A stretch of DNA of 64,000 bases from positions 4,464,001 to 4,528,000 of the forward strand of contig NC_063016.1 of assembly GCF_020509005.1 (NCBI RefSeq), written 5' to 3'. Each line of letters begins with the position of its first letter. The first letter of the stretch is position 1. This DNA comes from Fulvia fulva (Eukaryota > Ascomycota > Dothideomycetes > Mycosphaerellales > Mycosphaerellaceae). A program made the position numbers and the translations under genes. A model generated the notes under the pieces. That model was not told where the DNA came from, did no database searches, and saw only the letters and a program-made list of their open reading frames with translations. Below are positions 1-10,964 of this stretch, in pieces.

Positions 1-2030
1 CATGTATCCGACTGCAAAATTCGCATAAGGCATCGCGAAGGTGGTGCGTATCGTTACTTTACGGATCGCATCGTACCTTTCAGGGACTTTGGCGACCATA
101 GCAACAGGCAGCGCTGGTATGTTATAACCACCGACATCCACGATCTGCTGATGAGGCAAAAGCTGGCCCAGCGCTCCACGGAGCGCTTGTACAACCTGGT
201 GAACAACATGCCCGTGAATATGTTCACACTCGATGAAGATTTATGTATCAGGAGTTCTCAAGGTGCACTGAAGCTCGATAGCAAAGGCGGGAGGTTGTAC
301 GAATCTGTCGACTACGAAGGCAGAGGCTTGCACGAAGTCGTCGGGGAACTTGCCAATACCAATGGCATCAATGAGGTGGTTGCGGAACTTGAAAAGGTTG
401 CAGCCCGCGAACTGGATTTCATGATAACTGAACACCAAGTCGGCGGCAAGTATCTGCGCACGTTCGCAGTGCCCGAAGCCGACGAGGAAGACTTATTGGG
501 AGCCGGGCGGAAAGCTCGCCGTGGAGTTTTGGCCTTGACGATGGATCTTACAGCCGAAGTGTCAAATGAGAAAGCCATACACAAGATCAAGATCATGCAG
601 GAGGCAGAGCGAATGAAAGACCAGTTCCTGGCCAACATGTCGCATGAGCTACGAACGCCGATTGCGGGACTGCTGGGCATGACCGATCTACTCATTGAGA
701 CCGAATTGTCTCCAAAGCAGAGCGACTACGTGCACACCTTTCAGTCATCCGCAAGGAGTCTTTTGACCATTGTGAATAACATTCTGGACTTCTCCAAAGC
801 ACAGGCGGATGCCATCGTGCTGGAGCGGCTCTCTTTCGACTTTCCAAGACTTCTACATGACATCTGCAATACAAACGAGAACTTGGCGATGAAAAAGGGT
901 CTTTCCTTTCATCTCGAGACTCCTAGCGAGCCGTTGACGCTGCTTGGTGATCCAGGAAGGATCAGGCAGATGTGAGTGATGACTTTTATCGGTGGCTTTG
1001 GGTGATTCTAATCACGAATTACAGCCTTCAGAACATGATCACCAATGCGATAAAGTTCACAAGCACGGGATACGTCAAGCTCAGTGCATCCTACGAGCAG
1101 CACGATGGCATTGTCAAAGTTATAGCTGTGGTCGAAGACACTGGTATGTACCAATCGTCGCATGCAGAACGAAGATAGCTCACACGTTGTTCGACAGGCA
1201 TCGGCATCGATGATGAGACCCTCAAACGCCTGTTCAAGCCCTTTGTGCAAGCCGATCAATCGACTACCAGAGTCTACGGCGGAAGCGGCCTCGGCTTATC
1301 CATCGCTCGCAAACTTGCACAGGCGATGGACGGAGACGTAGTGCTTGAATCTCAGAAGGGACGAGGCACTAAAGCTCACATAATATTGCAGCTCGAGGGC
1401 CCACAACAGTCGACATCCCGCGAATCTCTCGCAGGGTCTTGCTCTACTTCTAATAGATCCAACAAATCCCAGGACGATCAAGCACACGTCTCGAACCTGC
1501 TCGAGGACGCACACATACTTCTAGTGGAAGATAATCTTGTGAACAAAAAAGTCGTCCTGGCGCATCTAGAAAAGCTAGGAGTCCGGCATCTGGACTGGGT
1601 TGGGAATGGTGCCGATGCTGTTGAGTACGTGGATGCTGCTATGAAGCAAGATGGAGGGCCGCGATCGCGGGTGAGGCCCGACTTAATCTTGATGGATTGT
1701 CAGGTATGTCTACGTCTACACTTAACCACGGCTGTGTCATGTTGACCCGTATCGTAGATGCCGGTCCTTGATGGCTATGATGCGACGCGGCGGCTGAGGA
1801 CAGAGCTGAAGTATGAGGGACCTATTGTTGCGCTTACTGCGAGCGCGATTGAAGGTGATAGGAAGAAATGTTTGGATGCTGGCATGGTGAGTCTAAGTGA
1901 TTTGCAGATTGTTGTTGTCGACGTTGCTGACTCGGTGTTGCAGGACGATCATCTCATCAAGCCTATGTCGAGGAAGCAGCTCAGTCAGACAATTCAGAAG
2001 TGGCTGTCAAGCAGCAGGCCTGCTGCCTAA
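1..2030 (+). CDS. Hybrid histidine kinase, 3' part (5' truncated by window edge)
   Basis: Signal-transduction sensor kinase of the fungal hybrid class. The open frame already runs at base 1, so the N-terminus lies outside the window. Exons read as 1-971, 1025-1143, 1198-1703, 1758-1886 and 1944-2030, giving about 603 residues here. PAS/PAC-like sequence comes first. The H-box SHELRTP has its phospho-acceptor His at about residue 215. The N-box (ITNAIKFT) is near 331, then G1 (DTGIGI) and G2 (GGSGLGLSI). A receiver domain follows from about 470 (ILLVEDN), with its phospho-acceptor Asp in LILMDCQMP near 530 and the conserved Lys in HLIKPM near 581. All catalytic motifs are present, so the fragment looks functional. 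It would pass phosphate to an HPt protein. The group within fungal kinases cannot be set without the missing N-terminus. All four introns are 53-57 bp. Confidence 0.93.
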
Positions 2031-2454
2031 GCAACTCATCTTGGAAAGACGTATTGTTTGCTCGAAGACTTTATGCCGATCCACCCTTGTTCCTCGGGCA
2101 CGGAGAGCAGCTCACCTAGGAAGTAGTACAATCGAGGAGAACAAACCCACGAGCCGGTCTGTCGACAAAGAAAACAAAGCCCTTTCGCACGACGGAAGAC
2201 AATGAAACACCACGACGGTCATTCGAAGCATCTTTGATGGTCTCTAAACAATAGCATTGTGGTCAAGTGAATTGTCTTGCTACATGCATATAACTGCCCA
2301 AAGATGCGCAGCCTGCCACTTCACTCTATAGACCCATCCTTCATCTTCCCATCGCCTCGTTGATCGCGGCAATCCAGTCGGAAAGCATCAAGCAAGTTAC
2401 AACTTCACCTGAGCATCCACCGTAATCGCACACACCCGCAGCATACTAGCAGAT
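2031..2454. other. Intergenic spacer with upstream region of the 2455 gene
   Basis: This stretch holds the kinase 3' flank and the leader of the next gene. I see no further ORF, RNA or repeat. Confidence 0.5.
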
Positions 2455-3648
2455 ATGTCTATCTCCGGCGACGTTGAGATGTTCGATATCCCAAGCGAAG
2501 AGATCCGCAAGTTCCAAGGCGATGAGCCATGGGCTTTCGGCCACGACGAAGACGAAAGTCAAGAGGAACGAACAGCCCGTTGGATCCGTGAGTACCGTGA
2601 GCAAGACCAAGCTGAACAGTTCGATCCAGTTCAAATCATTGACCTCCACCAGCCGCACGACCGCGCACTGCTCCTCCATCCAGATCCAGACGGAGATTCA
2701 GAAGATGAGGATAGCGACTGTGCTACTCCGACGTTCGAAGCTGTCCGAGACCTCGCCCATCGGATCGCCAGCCAGACCCAGGGCTCCCACGTCTCGCGCA
2801 ACGATACGCACTACCTGCTAGCCAACGCTGCAACCCTTGGCATGGATGGAGGAAATATCAGGAGAATGATCCAGCTCGCCAACTACCGTATCCGAATTCT
2901 CAGACGACAGGCCAAAAAGCAGCTAAAGCTTGAAAGAGACGTTGATCAAACTTTCCAAAAGCTTCAGAGCCATCAGCAAAAGTATCCACAAGTTGCAGAG
3001 ACTCTCGCATCCGAGTCCCTTGCTTGGTGTCGCCGCGATCGTCCCGCTTTCGAGAACTTCCTCGCCCATCAACGCAACGCCATCCTCGCCGCGAAAGACC
3101 GCGCCAACCAAGCTGCCATAATGTGCTGGTACCCCAAATCCCTCATGCTGGACTCCTTCAGCAAAGCCCTCGAAGCAGACTGCCGCTGGCATCACGCCGA
3201 CAAGGGCCGAACGGCGCAATTCGAGATCGCAGAAGCCGACCTCGGCGACTCCGACTCCGATTCTACGGAGCTACATTTCAACCTCTTCGGCATGAGTCTT
3301 GGTCGCTGCGGCTACGAAGTCGTGCCCGGCTATCCTGACCTTCCTCGGGGTCGTTATGTTAACTTCATGCCGCCTGAGACTGGGCGGGATCCGAGGCAGG
3401 GGGCTAGGGAGATTTTGGCACATTCGGCGATTAGGAAGGTAAGGGTTATGCAGGCCAAAGAAGAGCTTGTGGTCAAAGGCAGTGAGGCGCATGCGTCGCA
3501 TCGGCTTGCGGATGCTTCGGTGGGGATTTGGGTCAGGCAGGCTGAGGCGTTCGTAGAGGAGGGGTATTTCGAGGATGAGATGCTGAGGAGGGAGGTTCTT
3601 GATGCTCTTGAGGACTTGGAGACGTTCCTTGATGGACATTATCCTTGA
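2455..3648 (+). CDS. Hypothetical protein, 397 aa
   Basis: Uninterrupted ORF from a good ATG. I do not recognise the family. The N-terminus is acidic and charged (FDIPSEEIRKFQG, then D/E-rich stretches). The middle, at about residues 130-200, is basic and likely helical (RIRILRRQAKKQLKLERD). The C-terminus has helical segments with many E/R residues. There is no signal peptide or membrane span. Base use changes at about position 3340, from C-rich to G/T-rich third positions. After the TGA, coding-like sequence continues in the same frame at about 3661-3833, preceded by an acceptor-like TTGGGCAG. The true C-terminus may therefore be spliced differently; GTAAGG at about 3439 is a possible donor. 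Confidence 0.7.
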   Translation: MSISGDVEMFDIPSEEIRKFQGDEPWAFGHDEDESQEERTARWIREYREQDQAEQFDPVQIIDLHQPHDRALLLHPDPDGDSEDEDSDCATPTFEAVRDLAHRIASQTQGSHVSRNDTHYLLANAATLGMDGGNIRRMIQLANYRIRILRRQAKKQLKLERDVDQTFQKLQSHQQKYPQVAETLASESLAWCRRDRPAFENFLAHQRNAILAAKDRANQAAIMCWYPKSLMLDSFSKALEADCRWHHADKGRTAQFEIAEADLGDSDSDSTELHFNLFGMSLGRCGYEVVPGYPDLPRGRYVNFMPPETGRDPRQGAREILAHSAIRKVRVMQAKEELVVKGSEAHASHRLADASVGIWVRQAEAFVEEGYFEDEMLRREVLDALEDLETFLDGHYP

Positions 3649-3873
3649 GCATGTTGACACATTGGGCAGGTTCCTGATGTGTTCAACCATCATCTTGGCA
3701 CAGCTGTGTCGAGACAACGCCGCGCAGTGCTGGCTACGCACTGGCGGCGGTTGATGGATATGTCTACTGACGTTGACGATGACATTACGTTATGCAAGGT
3801 ATTGATCTCCCTCTACTCCAGAATTCCCAACTAACGCACTTTGTGCTCCGCGCACTAACCTCTCTTGCATTTG

Positions 3874-5541
3874 TCACATAAACCCCTTATAGCTCTCTTC
3901 TCTCATATACTGCTCCACATCCATCAACTTATCCATCTCCACACCAGCCTCCTCTGGCTTCTTAACCTCCGGATCACCACCAGCCCATCCATACTTGGAA
4001 ACGTAAAGCTTACTCTCGTGAATCTCCCGCGCCATCCATTCCGGTACTCCAGCAGCATGAAAGACCTTGTCAACCTGAACAACAAGTTCAACCCCCTTGA
4101 TCTCCGCCCAAAGCCTCCAGAAATCCTCGTACCGCATGAGTCAGCTACATACTAGAATCGTTGTAGTAGGTGGCGCTGAGACCAGGGCTTTGACCATGTA
4201 GCCTGTGTCTGTCTGAGCGTGGATCCAGGGGATCGGTTGGGTACCAAGCCCTTCGGCGAGGTGGAGGACGAAGCACGCGTCATACGGACCAAAGCGCCCA
4301 CCTCCACCAAAAAACAACACCACATCTTCAATCGTGTTTTCTTTATCCAATATCAGGCCCATTGCAACCAGCAAATTTATATACGTATCTGGATACATCA
4401 CTGAACAAATTTTCGTGCTTGGTTTGGCTATATGTGGTGTTGTTGTCGCATGCTACCGTCGCAAACTTTTCACCTGTTTCTTGGATTGGAGAAGCTACTG
4501 CAAGATGACCAAACACCTTTCAACACCTCAAAAGAATCAGATAGTAGGAGCCTATCACTACTGCAGACTTGAGGGCATCAAGTGCTCGCAAAGAGACCTT
4601 GTTAAGACCTCCAAACCGCTCTTCGCACCCACAAGGCATCAGGTGCGCAATGCTCTGGACACTGCAGGCTCAAGACAGCCATATTACCCGAGAGATTGGA
4701 GAATATCATATTCAGCAGGGGTCAGAAGAACGCAGTAGATACACATTGTGACTATAGACGCAGCAGAACGAAGAACAAGGTGGTGTGGATGTGAATAGAG
4801 AGATAGAACAACACCTTCAGAAATGAACATAATCTCACCAGTTGTTTTGGGCGGTTTGGTCAGTGTGGAGCGTGCGAAGGTGCCGCCGGACTGCTTTTCG
4901 GGCCTTTGTAAGGGGCTCCACCAGTTACTGAGGTACACCCCGATCTGGAAGTAGCTCGTCTTTGCGGCGTTCTGGGTACGTCTGCTTCAGGTAATTGGCG
5001 ATGCAGGCTTTGCCGTCGAAGTGTAGGTTCCAGAGAGTTTCGTCGTTACTCCAGCACTTGCTGTCGCTTAAAGTGGACAGGGCGAATCTATGCAAAGTTG
5101 ACGTTTGCGTGGAGACTGCCTGGGCGACGTTCTTGCCTTGCTGGACTTCGCGCTCGAAAGCGATTTCGTTGACTTATTTTCCTCTTGTTTTCGCTTCAGC
5201 TATCACGTCTGGATTGCTGACAAACTGCCTGTGTCGATCCAGACGGGGTCAGTCTTGTCCAAGTCGCGGGATGACATTCTACCAGGCTGCACTTCTTACC
5301 AGAAATCCGTCGTACCAAAGATAACATCAGCCCCCACATAAGCTCTTTCAAGAGACGTCACATCGTCGTAATCGCCAGCTACAAGCTCGATGCCCGCTTC
5401 GCGTAGGGATGCGTTGGAGGCTTTGTCTGGATTGCGAGTGATGCCTCGCACACGCCAGTCGGGGCTCTAGGCGAACAAGCGGGCCACTGAGCCTCCCTGG
5501 ATGCCAGTGACGCCTGTAACAACAATCAGCTTCGGAGACAT
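3874..5541 (-). pseudogene. NmrA-like NAD(P)-binding protein, broken copy
   Basis: Remnant of an NmrA/HSCARG-type Rossmann protein, a family of redox-sensing regulators related to short-chain dehydrogenases. The start MSPKLIVVTGVTGIQGGS carries the dinucleotide-binding glycine motif. Later pieces read as DWRVRGITRNPDKA, NVAQAVSTQ, DTGYMVKALVSAPP and a C-terminus ending GGDPEV...EEYMREESYKGFM. The gene is disabled several times: TAG at 5467-5469, TAA at 5174-5176, a frameshift near 4955, an insertion around 4322-4815, and TGA at 4141-4143. One old intron is still legible: GTAAGA after TTDFW, with acceptor ACACAG. The next gene on the same strand is an FAD monooxygenase, so the pair may be relics of one pathway (inference). 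Confidence 0.85.
4322..4815. mobile_element. Insertion inside the NmrA pseudogene, 9-bp direct repeat at its edges
   Basis: The NmrA reading is interrupted by about 490 bp that do not fit the family. The sequence AACAACACC occurs at 4313-4321 and again at 4807-4815, as expected of a 9-bp target-site duplication. Inside, on the + strand from about 4505, a short ORF starts MTKHLSTPQKNQIVGAY. It resembles the helix-turn-helix N-terminus of fungal DNA-transposon transposases, but it ends after about 75 codons with no catalytic domain. I found no convincing terminal inverted repeats. It is probably a non-autonomous or decayed element; the class is unknown. Confidence 0.5.
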
Positions 5542-5852
5542 TGATAAGAGTCCGCCGATGTGTACCGGATCATAAGAACGTCTCCTACTAATGAGTATGT
5601 ATACTTGCTGTGTGCCTGCTGCGAAGCCCTGATACCGGGACTAGTGTCAAGGCCATGCCTTGATTTCAAACCAGCGTCAAGCTTGGCCCGAGCGCGATTT
5701 TTCATGTCAGCATTCACTATGTCCGCGATGTGTACCTCGGTCGTGGCAATGATCTGTTGTAAATGGAACGTGTTGGTGGATGTGTTCCTTTGGCCAGCAA
5801 ATGCACTGTCATAACACCGGAGCCAGACCTTGGTCTAGCAGGAGGTCATGGC
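5542..5852. other. Short intergenic spacer
   Basis: This lies between the pseudogene start and the monooxygenase stop, both on the minus strand. No feature is recognised. Confidence 0.5.
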
Positions 5853-7385
5853 TCAGGCACGCCGCCTAAGAACTGCAGAATCCTTATTCAGAAGATTGAA
5901 GTCATGTGCCTGGACACAAGCTTCTCTACTCAACAACACTTCCGGAGCAGTGCGCTCCCGCATAGCCTCCTGGTACTCGAAGAGCGCCTGGGCTAACTGG
6001 TCTCGGTCAGGATATGCGTTCTTGAGCTTGTCGAGGAGAATGTGTGCATCAAAGATGCCATGGTTGGCAGCTTGGCCTCGATACCTTGAGTATAGATCTT
6101 TAGGCATTGACGGCTAATCGTGAGTCGCTGCGGAGACTTACATTGTCATGGCGTGTGCGGCATCACCAATCAGAGTGACACGGTCGTTCATCCAAGGCTG
6201 AGGTAGCCAGTCTGCTAGCTTGATTGGCACCACCTCAGTGCCCTCCGGGATCGATTCTATAGCCGTTCTCAAGGTCTTGTGGAAGCCTTCAGCCTTCGTT
6301 CTCATCTGATGCAGGCGTTCGGCATTGGTATTATGAATCTCATCGGAGTCGTCAAGCACCTTCCAGGATAGGTTGATTTGCACACGATAATGCTCCTGTC
6401 CGGTGCCCAGAGTTCCGTTCGTGTCCGGCACGTCAAGCATTGATACCCACAAGTATATGCCAGTGTCCGGGTGGCTGCCCTGAAAGAGCAGTGGATCTAG
6501 TTCTCTCAAGGGTGCTACCTGATCGTGGGTCATTTCCATAGCGACGCCGACAAAGCGAATCGGCAGCTATTGAAGAAGAAATCGTCAGTCATATCTGGAC
6601 TTTGAGCGACCGTTCGGCAGGCTTTTGGAACAGCTTGCACTTGACGTGGAATCGAAAGGACGTCTACACTGAGTCTGGCGCTCTCCATGTTTGCATACAT
6701 ACCTCGTAGTTCCTGTACGTATCCGGGCATAAAAACTGGCGAGTCCTCGAATTCGACCCTTCTGCGCCGACGACAATCGACCCAGCCGCTCTGTAGCCGT
6801 CTTGGAACTCTGCAGTGATCCAGACATCTTTGGTATCGAGATTGACCAAGCGCTTCGACCAGTGGACATGCTCCTTGACGTCTTCGAGCAGTGCTTTTCG
6901 CATCTTGTTCCGGTTCACTCGTCGCCTTTTGTTGGGTGGAATGCGAAATTTGGGATCAAGTGTCTCTAGATTCAGGAATAGGAAAGTGCCAGTGTCTTTC
7001 TGCATCATTGCAGGATCGACCTGCGTCTCCTCGAAGGCTTTAAAGGCCTCTGGAGATAGCATCTCCTCGAGATAAGGCAGCGCCCAGTGTACTGTTATTG
7101 CCCTATTCAAGGAGATCAATGTTAGCCGCAATGGCTCGAGTTGTGGACACGTCTTAGCGAACAGTTCTGGAGGCATAGGGCAGGCGGTCATGCAAAGCAT
7201 CTCCCGAGCTCCTTGCTGCAGTTTACTGCCATTGCTAAATCTGGTGCATACCATCCCTGTCCCCGCGAATCAATGTCATCGTCTCTCTCGTAGATCTCGA
7301 AAGGGATGCCGACTTTCTTCAAGCCATTCGCTAGGGTCAGCCCAGCGATACCAGCGCCGATGATGATGACTGGTAGCTGAGGCAT
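5853..7385 (-). CDS. FAD-dependent monooxygenase (salicylate-hydroxylase-like)
   Basis: Class A flavoprotein monooxygenase, expected to hydroxylate an aromatic or polyketide substrate using NAD(P)H and O2. Exons on the minus strand are 7385-7252, 7102-6703, 6566-6142 and 6084-5853, giving 396 aa, a usual length. The protein opens with the Rossmann motif IIIGAGIAGLTLANGL. The second FAD site is GDAAHAMTM near residue 317. The central DG motif reads GAEGSNSRTR, so the usual Asp is Glu. Introns are 149, 136 and 57 bp; the first two are long for this window. Reading frames join cleanly (RGQG-W-AITVHWALP, TYRNYE-LPIRF, MTM-YRGQAANHG), so the gene looks intact. It sits next to the broken NmrA-like gene. 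The substrate cannot be told from the sequence. Confidence 0.88.
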
Positions 7386-8354
7386 GCTGTATAGGTTGCG
7401 TGGGTGGGTCGACGTTAGTGGCGTGTCATGGCATACAGCGCTCTCGAATAATGGAGACGGCGGTGACGGAAAAGCATGTTCCTTTCACTTGACTCATTTG
7501 CGTTGCAGATGCAGTCAACCAACAGCCACGGAGTTCTCGGATAGCGGAGCAGCTTTGTCAGATTTGAGTTCGGCATCACCACCTGCAATACTTGGGTGAC
7601 CACGTGATGTGCGCAAAGCTCCTGGAAGGGCTGGAAGGGTTCTGGGGATCGTTTCTGTCGACGTCTGTAGGTTCTGGAATGGTCAAACATAGGCAGTATA
7701 CGGGCGAGAAGCGCGTGATTGTGCAGCGTCCTCATGCTGGTGTGATGTCAATGTGCCGACGTGTCATACATGTAGGCGCTCCCTATTGATTCCGTCGATA
7801 CCATCATCATGGTTCACTGATGTGCTCTGGCGGGGGTCCATCATGCGCCCATGTGCCGGCTGAGAAATGTCGGTCGGCGGCGACAATATACAAAGCGCCT
7901 GAGATGGCAGAAATGCGAGTGGCTGGGTGCTGCGAGCGTACCCGACATGGGAGTGAATTTGGAGCGAGCACGCGTTCGAGGCGATCAGCTGCAAGCTACC
8001 TGTACGGGGAGCGGAGCGGTACCCTGCATCTTCCGAGCGCGAGCTGACAGTAGCGTGTCAGGGTCGCGATGTAGCATGTTGTGAGCAGACGAATGTCGAA
8101 TTGCAGAGGCTTGTTGCATGGTGGACGTCGCCCTGTCGTTCAGGCGTGATGTACAAGGTCAGTCTGCAGCCTGCATGCGTTGGCTGTCCAATGAAGCACG
8201 TCCACGCAGCGCAGTGGGACTGGCATACGAATGAGGCATGGGCATGTGGCTACCCGGTGCTGGTCTTGCTTTGAGCGTAGGAGATTCGATGAAACAGACG
8301 ACATTCATTATTACGAATGCAATGGCGGGATTGTGGCTGGCAACAGTGGTTGCT
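7386..8354. other. Divergent promoter region, monooxygenase / hex1
   Basis: About 970 bp between two genes read outward. It contains only short unsupported ORFs. The hex1 side continues into a C/T-rich stretch (8390-8620), typical of highly expressed fungal leaders. Confidence 0.5.
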
Positions 8355-10358
8355 ATGTCGTTTAGCGTTGTTTGCATCCCCACCGAAGCCAATAAACCCC
8401 TGTCCGCTCTTCTCCTCTCTCACACACGCCGCCATCTACATTCCTCACCCACGCTTCTGCACAATTGCTTTGTCTGTCAGCACCAGAACCACGTCACTCC
8501 ATCCATTGGCCACGTACAAGAGCAGGCTACGAAGCAAGCTGGCAACCCACGCCGCTTCTCGCTTCTCGCTTCTCTACGTAGTCGATTGACTTGCTTGTTT
8601 GCTCTTACATCTTCGTGTGTGAGAGCCTTCGAGACAAGCACAGCTCGCCACGCTGGATTACGACGCCCGAGTACCGTAAGATCATCATTATCACCACCGC
8701 CATCACGGAAACACATACTAATAAAGACGCGCAGAGTCCCGTTCAGCGTCTTTCCATCCACCTACCGAAACCAAGAGACGTCAGAGACCACCGAGGTCAA
8801 GACTGACGAGCGTGTAACTGTCCAAGGCGCTGGACGGGAAGATCGTAAGGACCGATTTACCTCACAAACCGGCCCTTCCCGTCAAGACGACCGCTGCCGC
8901 GAAGACATCCGCATCTCAGAAACCGACCGCTACCGCACGGGTCGTGACAACAGAAGAGAGGACTACCGCGACGACAACCGCTTCACAGGCATCGGCCGCA
9001 ACCAAGACCAAGCACACGTCGATTCTCGCGTAGACATCGACATCAACCGCAACACGTAAGTCGTCCCTCGCGAGCTGTCTCTCACCTTGTTTTGCCAGCC
9101 TCAGGCAGGCAGCACACCCGACTCCACACCCTCGCCCATGTCTCCACCATCACACCGTTTCTTTCTTTCCCCCTGACGACGCTTGGCAAACACGCTATGG
9201 CCTAGCTCCACTTAGTGTGTTGTCGCTCGAGCAACGCTGCCTCACCTTCCTCACCGTTCCATCCATTCCCTGTTGTCCTCCATCAGCTCTTGGAAGCACT
9301 TCCCTGCCTCCATATCATCGTGTCACCGGCTGACACTCCATTCCCTCTACAGCTACCGAGAGCCATACCAAAGGTACTCGGACGCACAGATCGACGTACA
9401 GGACCGCACCTACGACCGCGAGTACCCAACTCGTCACACCCCAGGCACCCAGATCGACTACGATACTCAAATCGACATCAACGAACGCGAGTACCGCAAC
9501 CGCACCACCCCATTTGTCGAGTACCGAACTTCTCGTGAGTGGCAGGACAAGTCTACCTACCCACGTGAACACGCAGCAGACGGTTACGCCGAGCGTGAGC
9601 CTGTCCGCGTCGAAGAGAGAGTAACAGTCGACGACCGCACCGTCGACGCACCATCTCAAGTCCGCCACAAGCGTGATATGGGCTATTACGACGACGAAGG
9701 CCACTACCACAGCTTCCGTCACGGTCTCCACAAAGCCGCAGACCGCATCATCCACCCATTTGAGAGCCACGACCGCCGTCACCACCACCACCACTCCGAG
9801 GGACGTGTTGAGCACGAAGAAGACGTTGTTGTCAAGGACCGCGAAGTCACCATGAGCGCACCAAGATACGACGGAGGAGAGCGCTCCTACCGCGCCGAGC
9901 GCCGTGGTGTGCCAAACACCATCACCATTCCATGCCACCACATCCGCATCGGTGACTTGCTCATCCTCCAGGGTCGTCCCTGCCAGGTCATCCGCATCAC
10001 CACCTCTGCCCAGACTGGCCAGCACCGATACCTCGGTGTTGACCTCTTCACCAAGCAGCTCCACGAGGAGTCTTCCTTTGTCAGCAACCCAAGCCCATCG
10101 GTCGTTGTCCAGAACATGATTGGCCCCATCTTCAAGCAGTACCGCGTCCTGGACATCCGTGACGACGGCCGCGTTGTTGCCATGACCGAGACTGGTGATG
10201 TCAAGCAAGGCCTCCCAGTCCTCGACCAGAGCAGTCTCCTCAACCGTCTGCAAGACTCGTTCAACAACGGCCGTGGCAGCGTTCGCGTGCTCGTCATCAG
10301 CGACGAGGGCCGTGAGCTTGCTGTCGACTACAAGGTCGTTCATGGCAGCCGTCTGTAA
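8355..10358 (+). CDS. hex1: Woronin body major protein HEX1 (eIF5A fold), with long N-terminal extension
   Basis: HEX1 self-assembles into the crystalline core of Woronin bodies, peroxisome-derived organelles that plug septal pores after wounding. The conserved core runs from TITIPCHHIRIGDLLILQGRPCQVI to the C-terminal PTS1 tripeptide SRL. The short form would start at ATG 9678 (MGYYDDEGHYHSF, the classic HEX1 start) and be 226 aa. Upstream, an Arg/Asp/Tyr-rich coding region continues in frame through 9353 and, across an intron at 9056-9352 (GTAAGT...CTACAG), into a first exon of the same composition. A His-rich tract (HHHHH) lies near 9780. In that exon no in-frame ATG occurs between 8355 and the intron, so the start of the long form is uncertain; 8355 is simply the nearest in-frame ATG. 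Alternative splicing giving two forms is known for hex1 in other fungi. Confidence 0.9.
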
Positions 10359-10964
10359 ACATGTCAATGTAAGTCGAGCTTTTCGTCCTGTGTCAGCTCA
10401 CTGATGCTAACGAGATTCACAGTATGACAATCGTACATGACTCGCATAGCATGATGCCGTCACGTGAATGGAGAAGAAAAGTTGAGTTGATGGACGGCTA
10501 CATTAGGATATCCTCTTCTCGATGTACCTTGATTGGAATGTCCTTTGCATGAGGAAGATATAATGGATCACGAGACTACGGCGTCTTCGGGTGCTGCTAC
10601 TTCTTGGGACGACTAGTGTGATGGCCTGGACAGATTGTGAATAGTGCGTTTGCATCCAATGGAATGTGTTGTCAAGCAGCTCATGTGTCTCCTACTCTCG
10701 TTCCTGCTATGTCACGGCCCGAGCTCGCAGCTACAAGCTACCTCCCGAGCGATGATGTACGTCCATTGAGTGGGGTAACCATTGTTGTGTGGACTCCTGT
10801 TACCTCGTCTATTGCTGATATATAGCATAGGTACGGGAAACAAAGCGGCTCAATGATGCCGTCGTAGTCTATCTGATGTAAGTTCTTTCGGCATTCCCGC
10901 GACTCTATCATCCTTTCACCTACGAAAGAGAATACTACACCACACACATCATCACAAGATAACC
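10359..10964. other. hex1 3' region with probable 3'UTR intron; oxygenase promoter
   Basis: Eleven bases after the hex1 stop, a well-formed intron is visible at 10369-10422: donor GTAAGT, branch GCTAAC near 10406, acceptor CACAG. The rest of the spacer shows no ORF or repeat that I can support. Confidence 0.6.

Noticed and set aside
9315..10367. 350-codon ORF antisense to hex1
   Set aside because: Its valine/alanine-rich product mirrors the codon pattern of hex1 on the other strand; it has no recognisable motif, and hex1 is certain.
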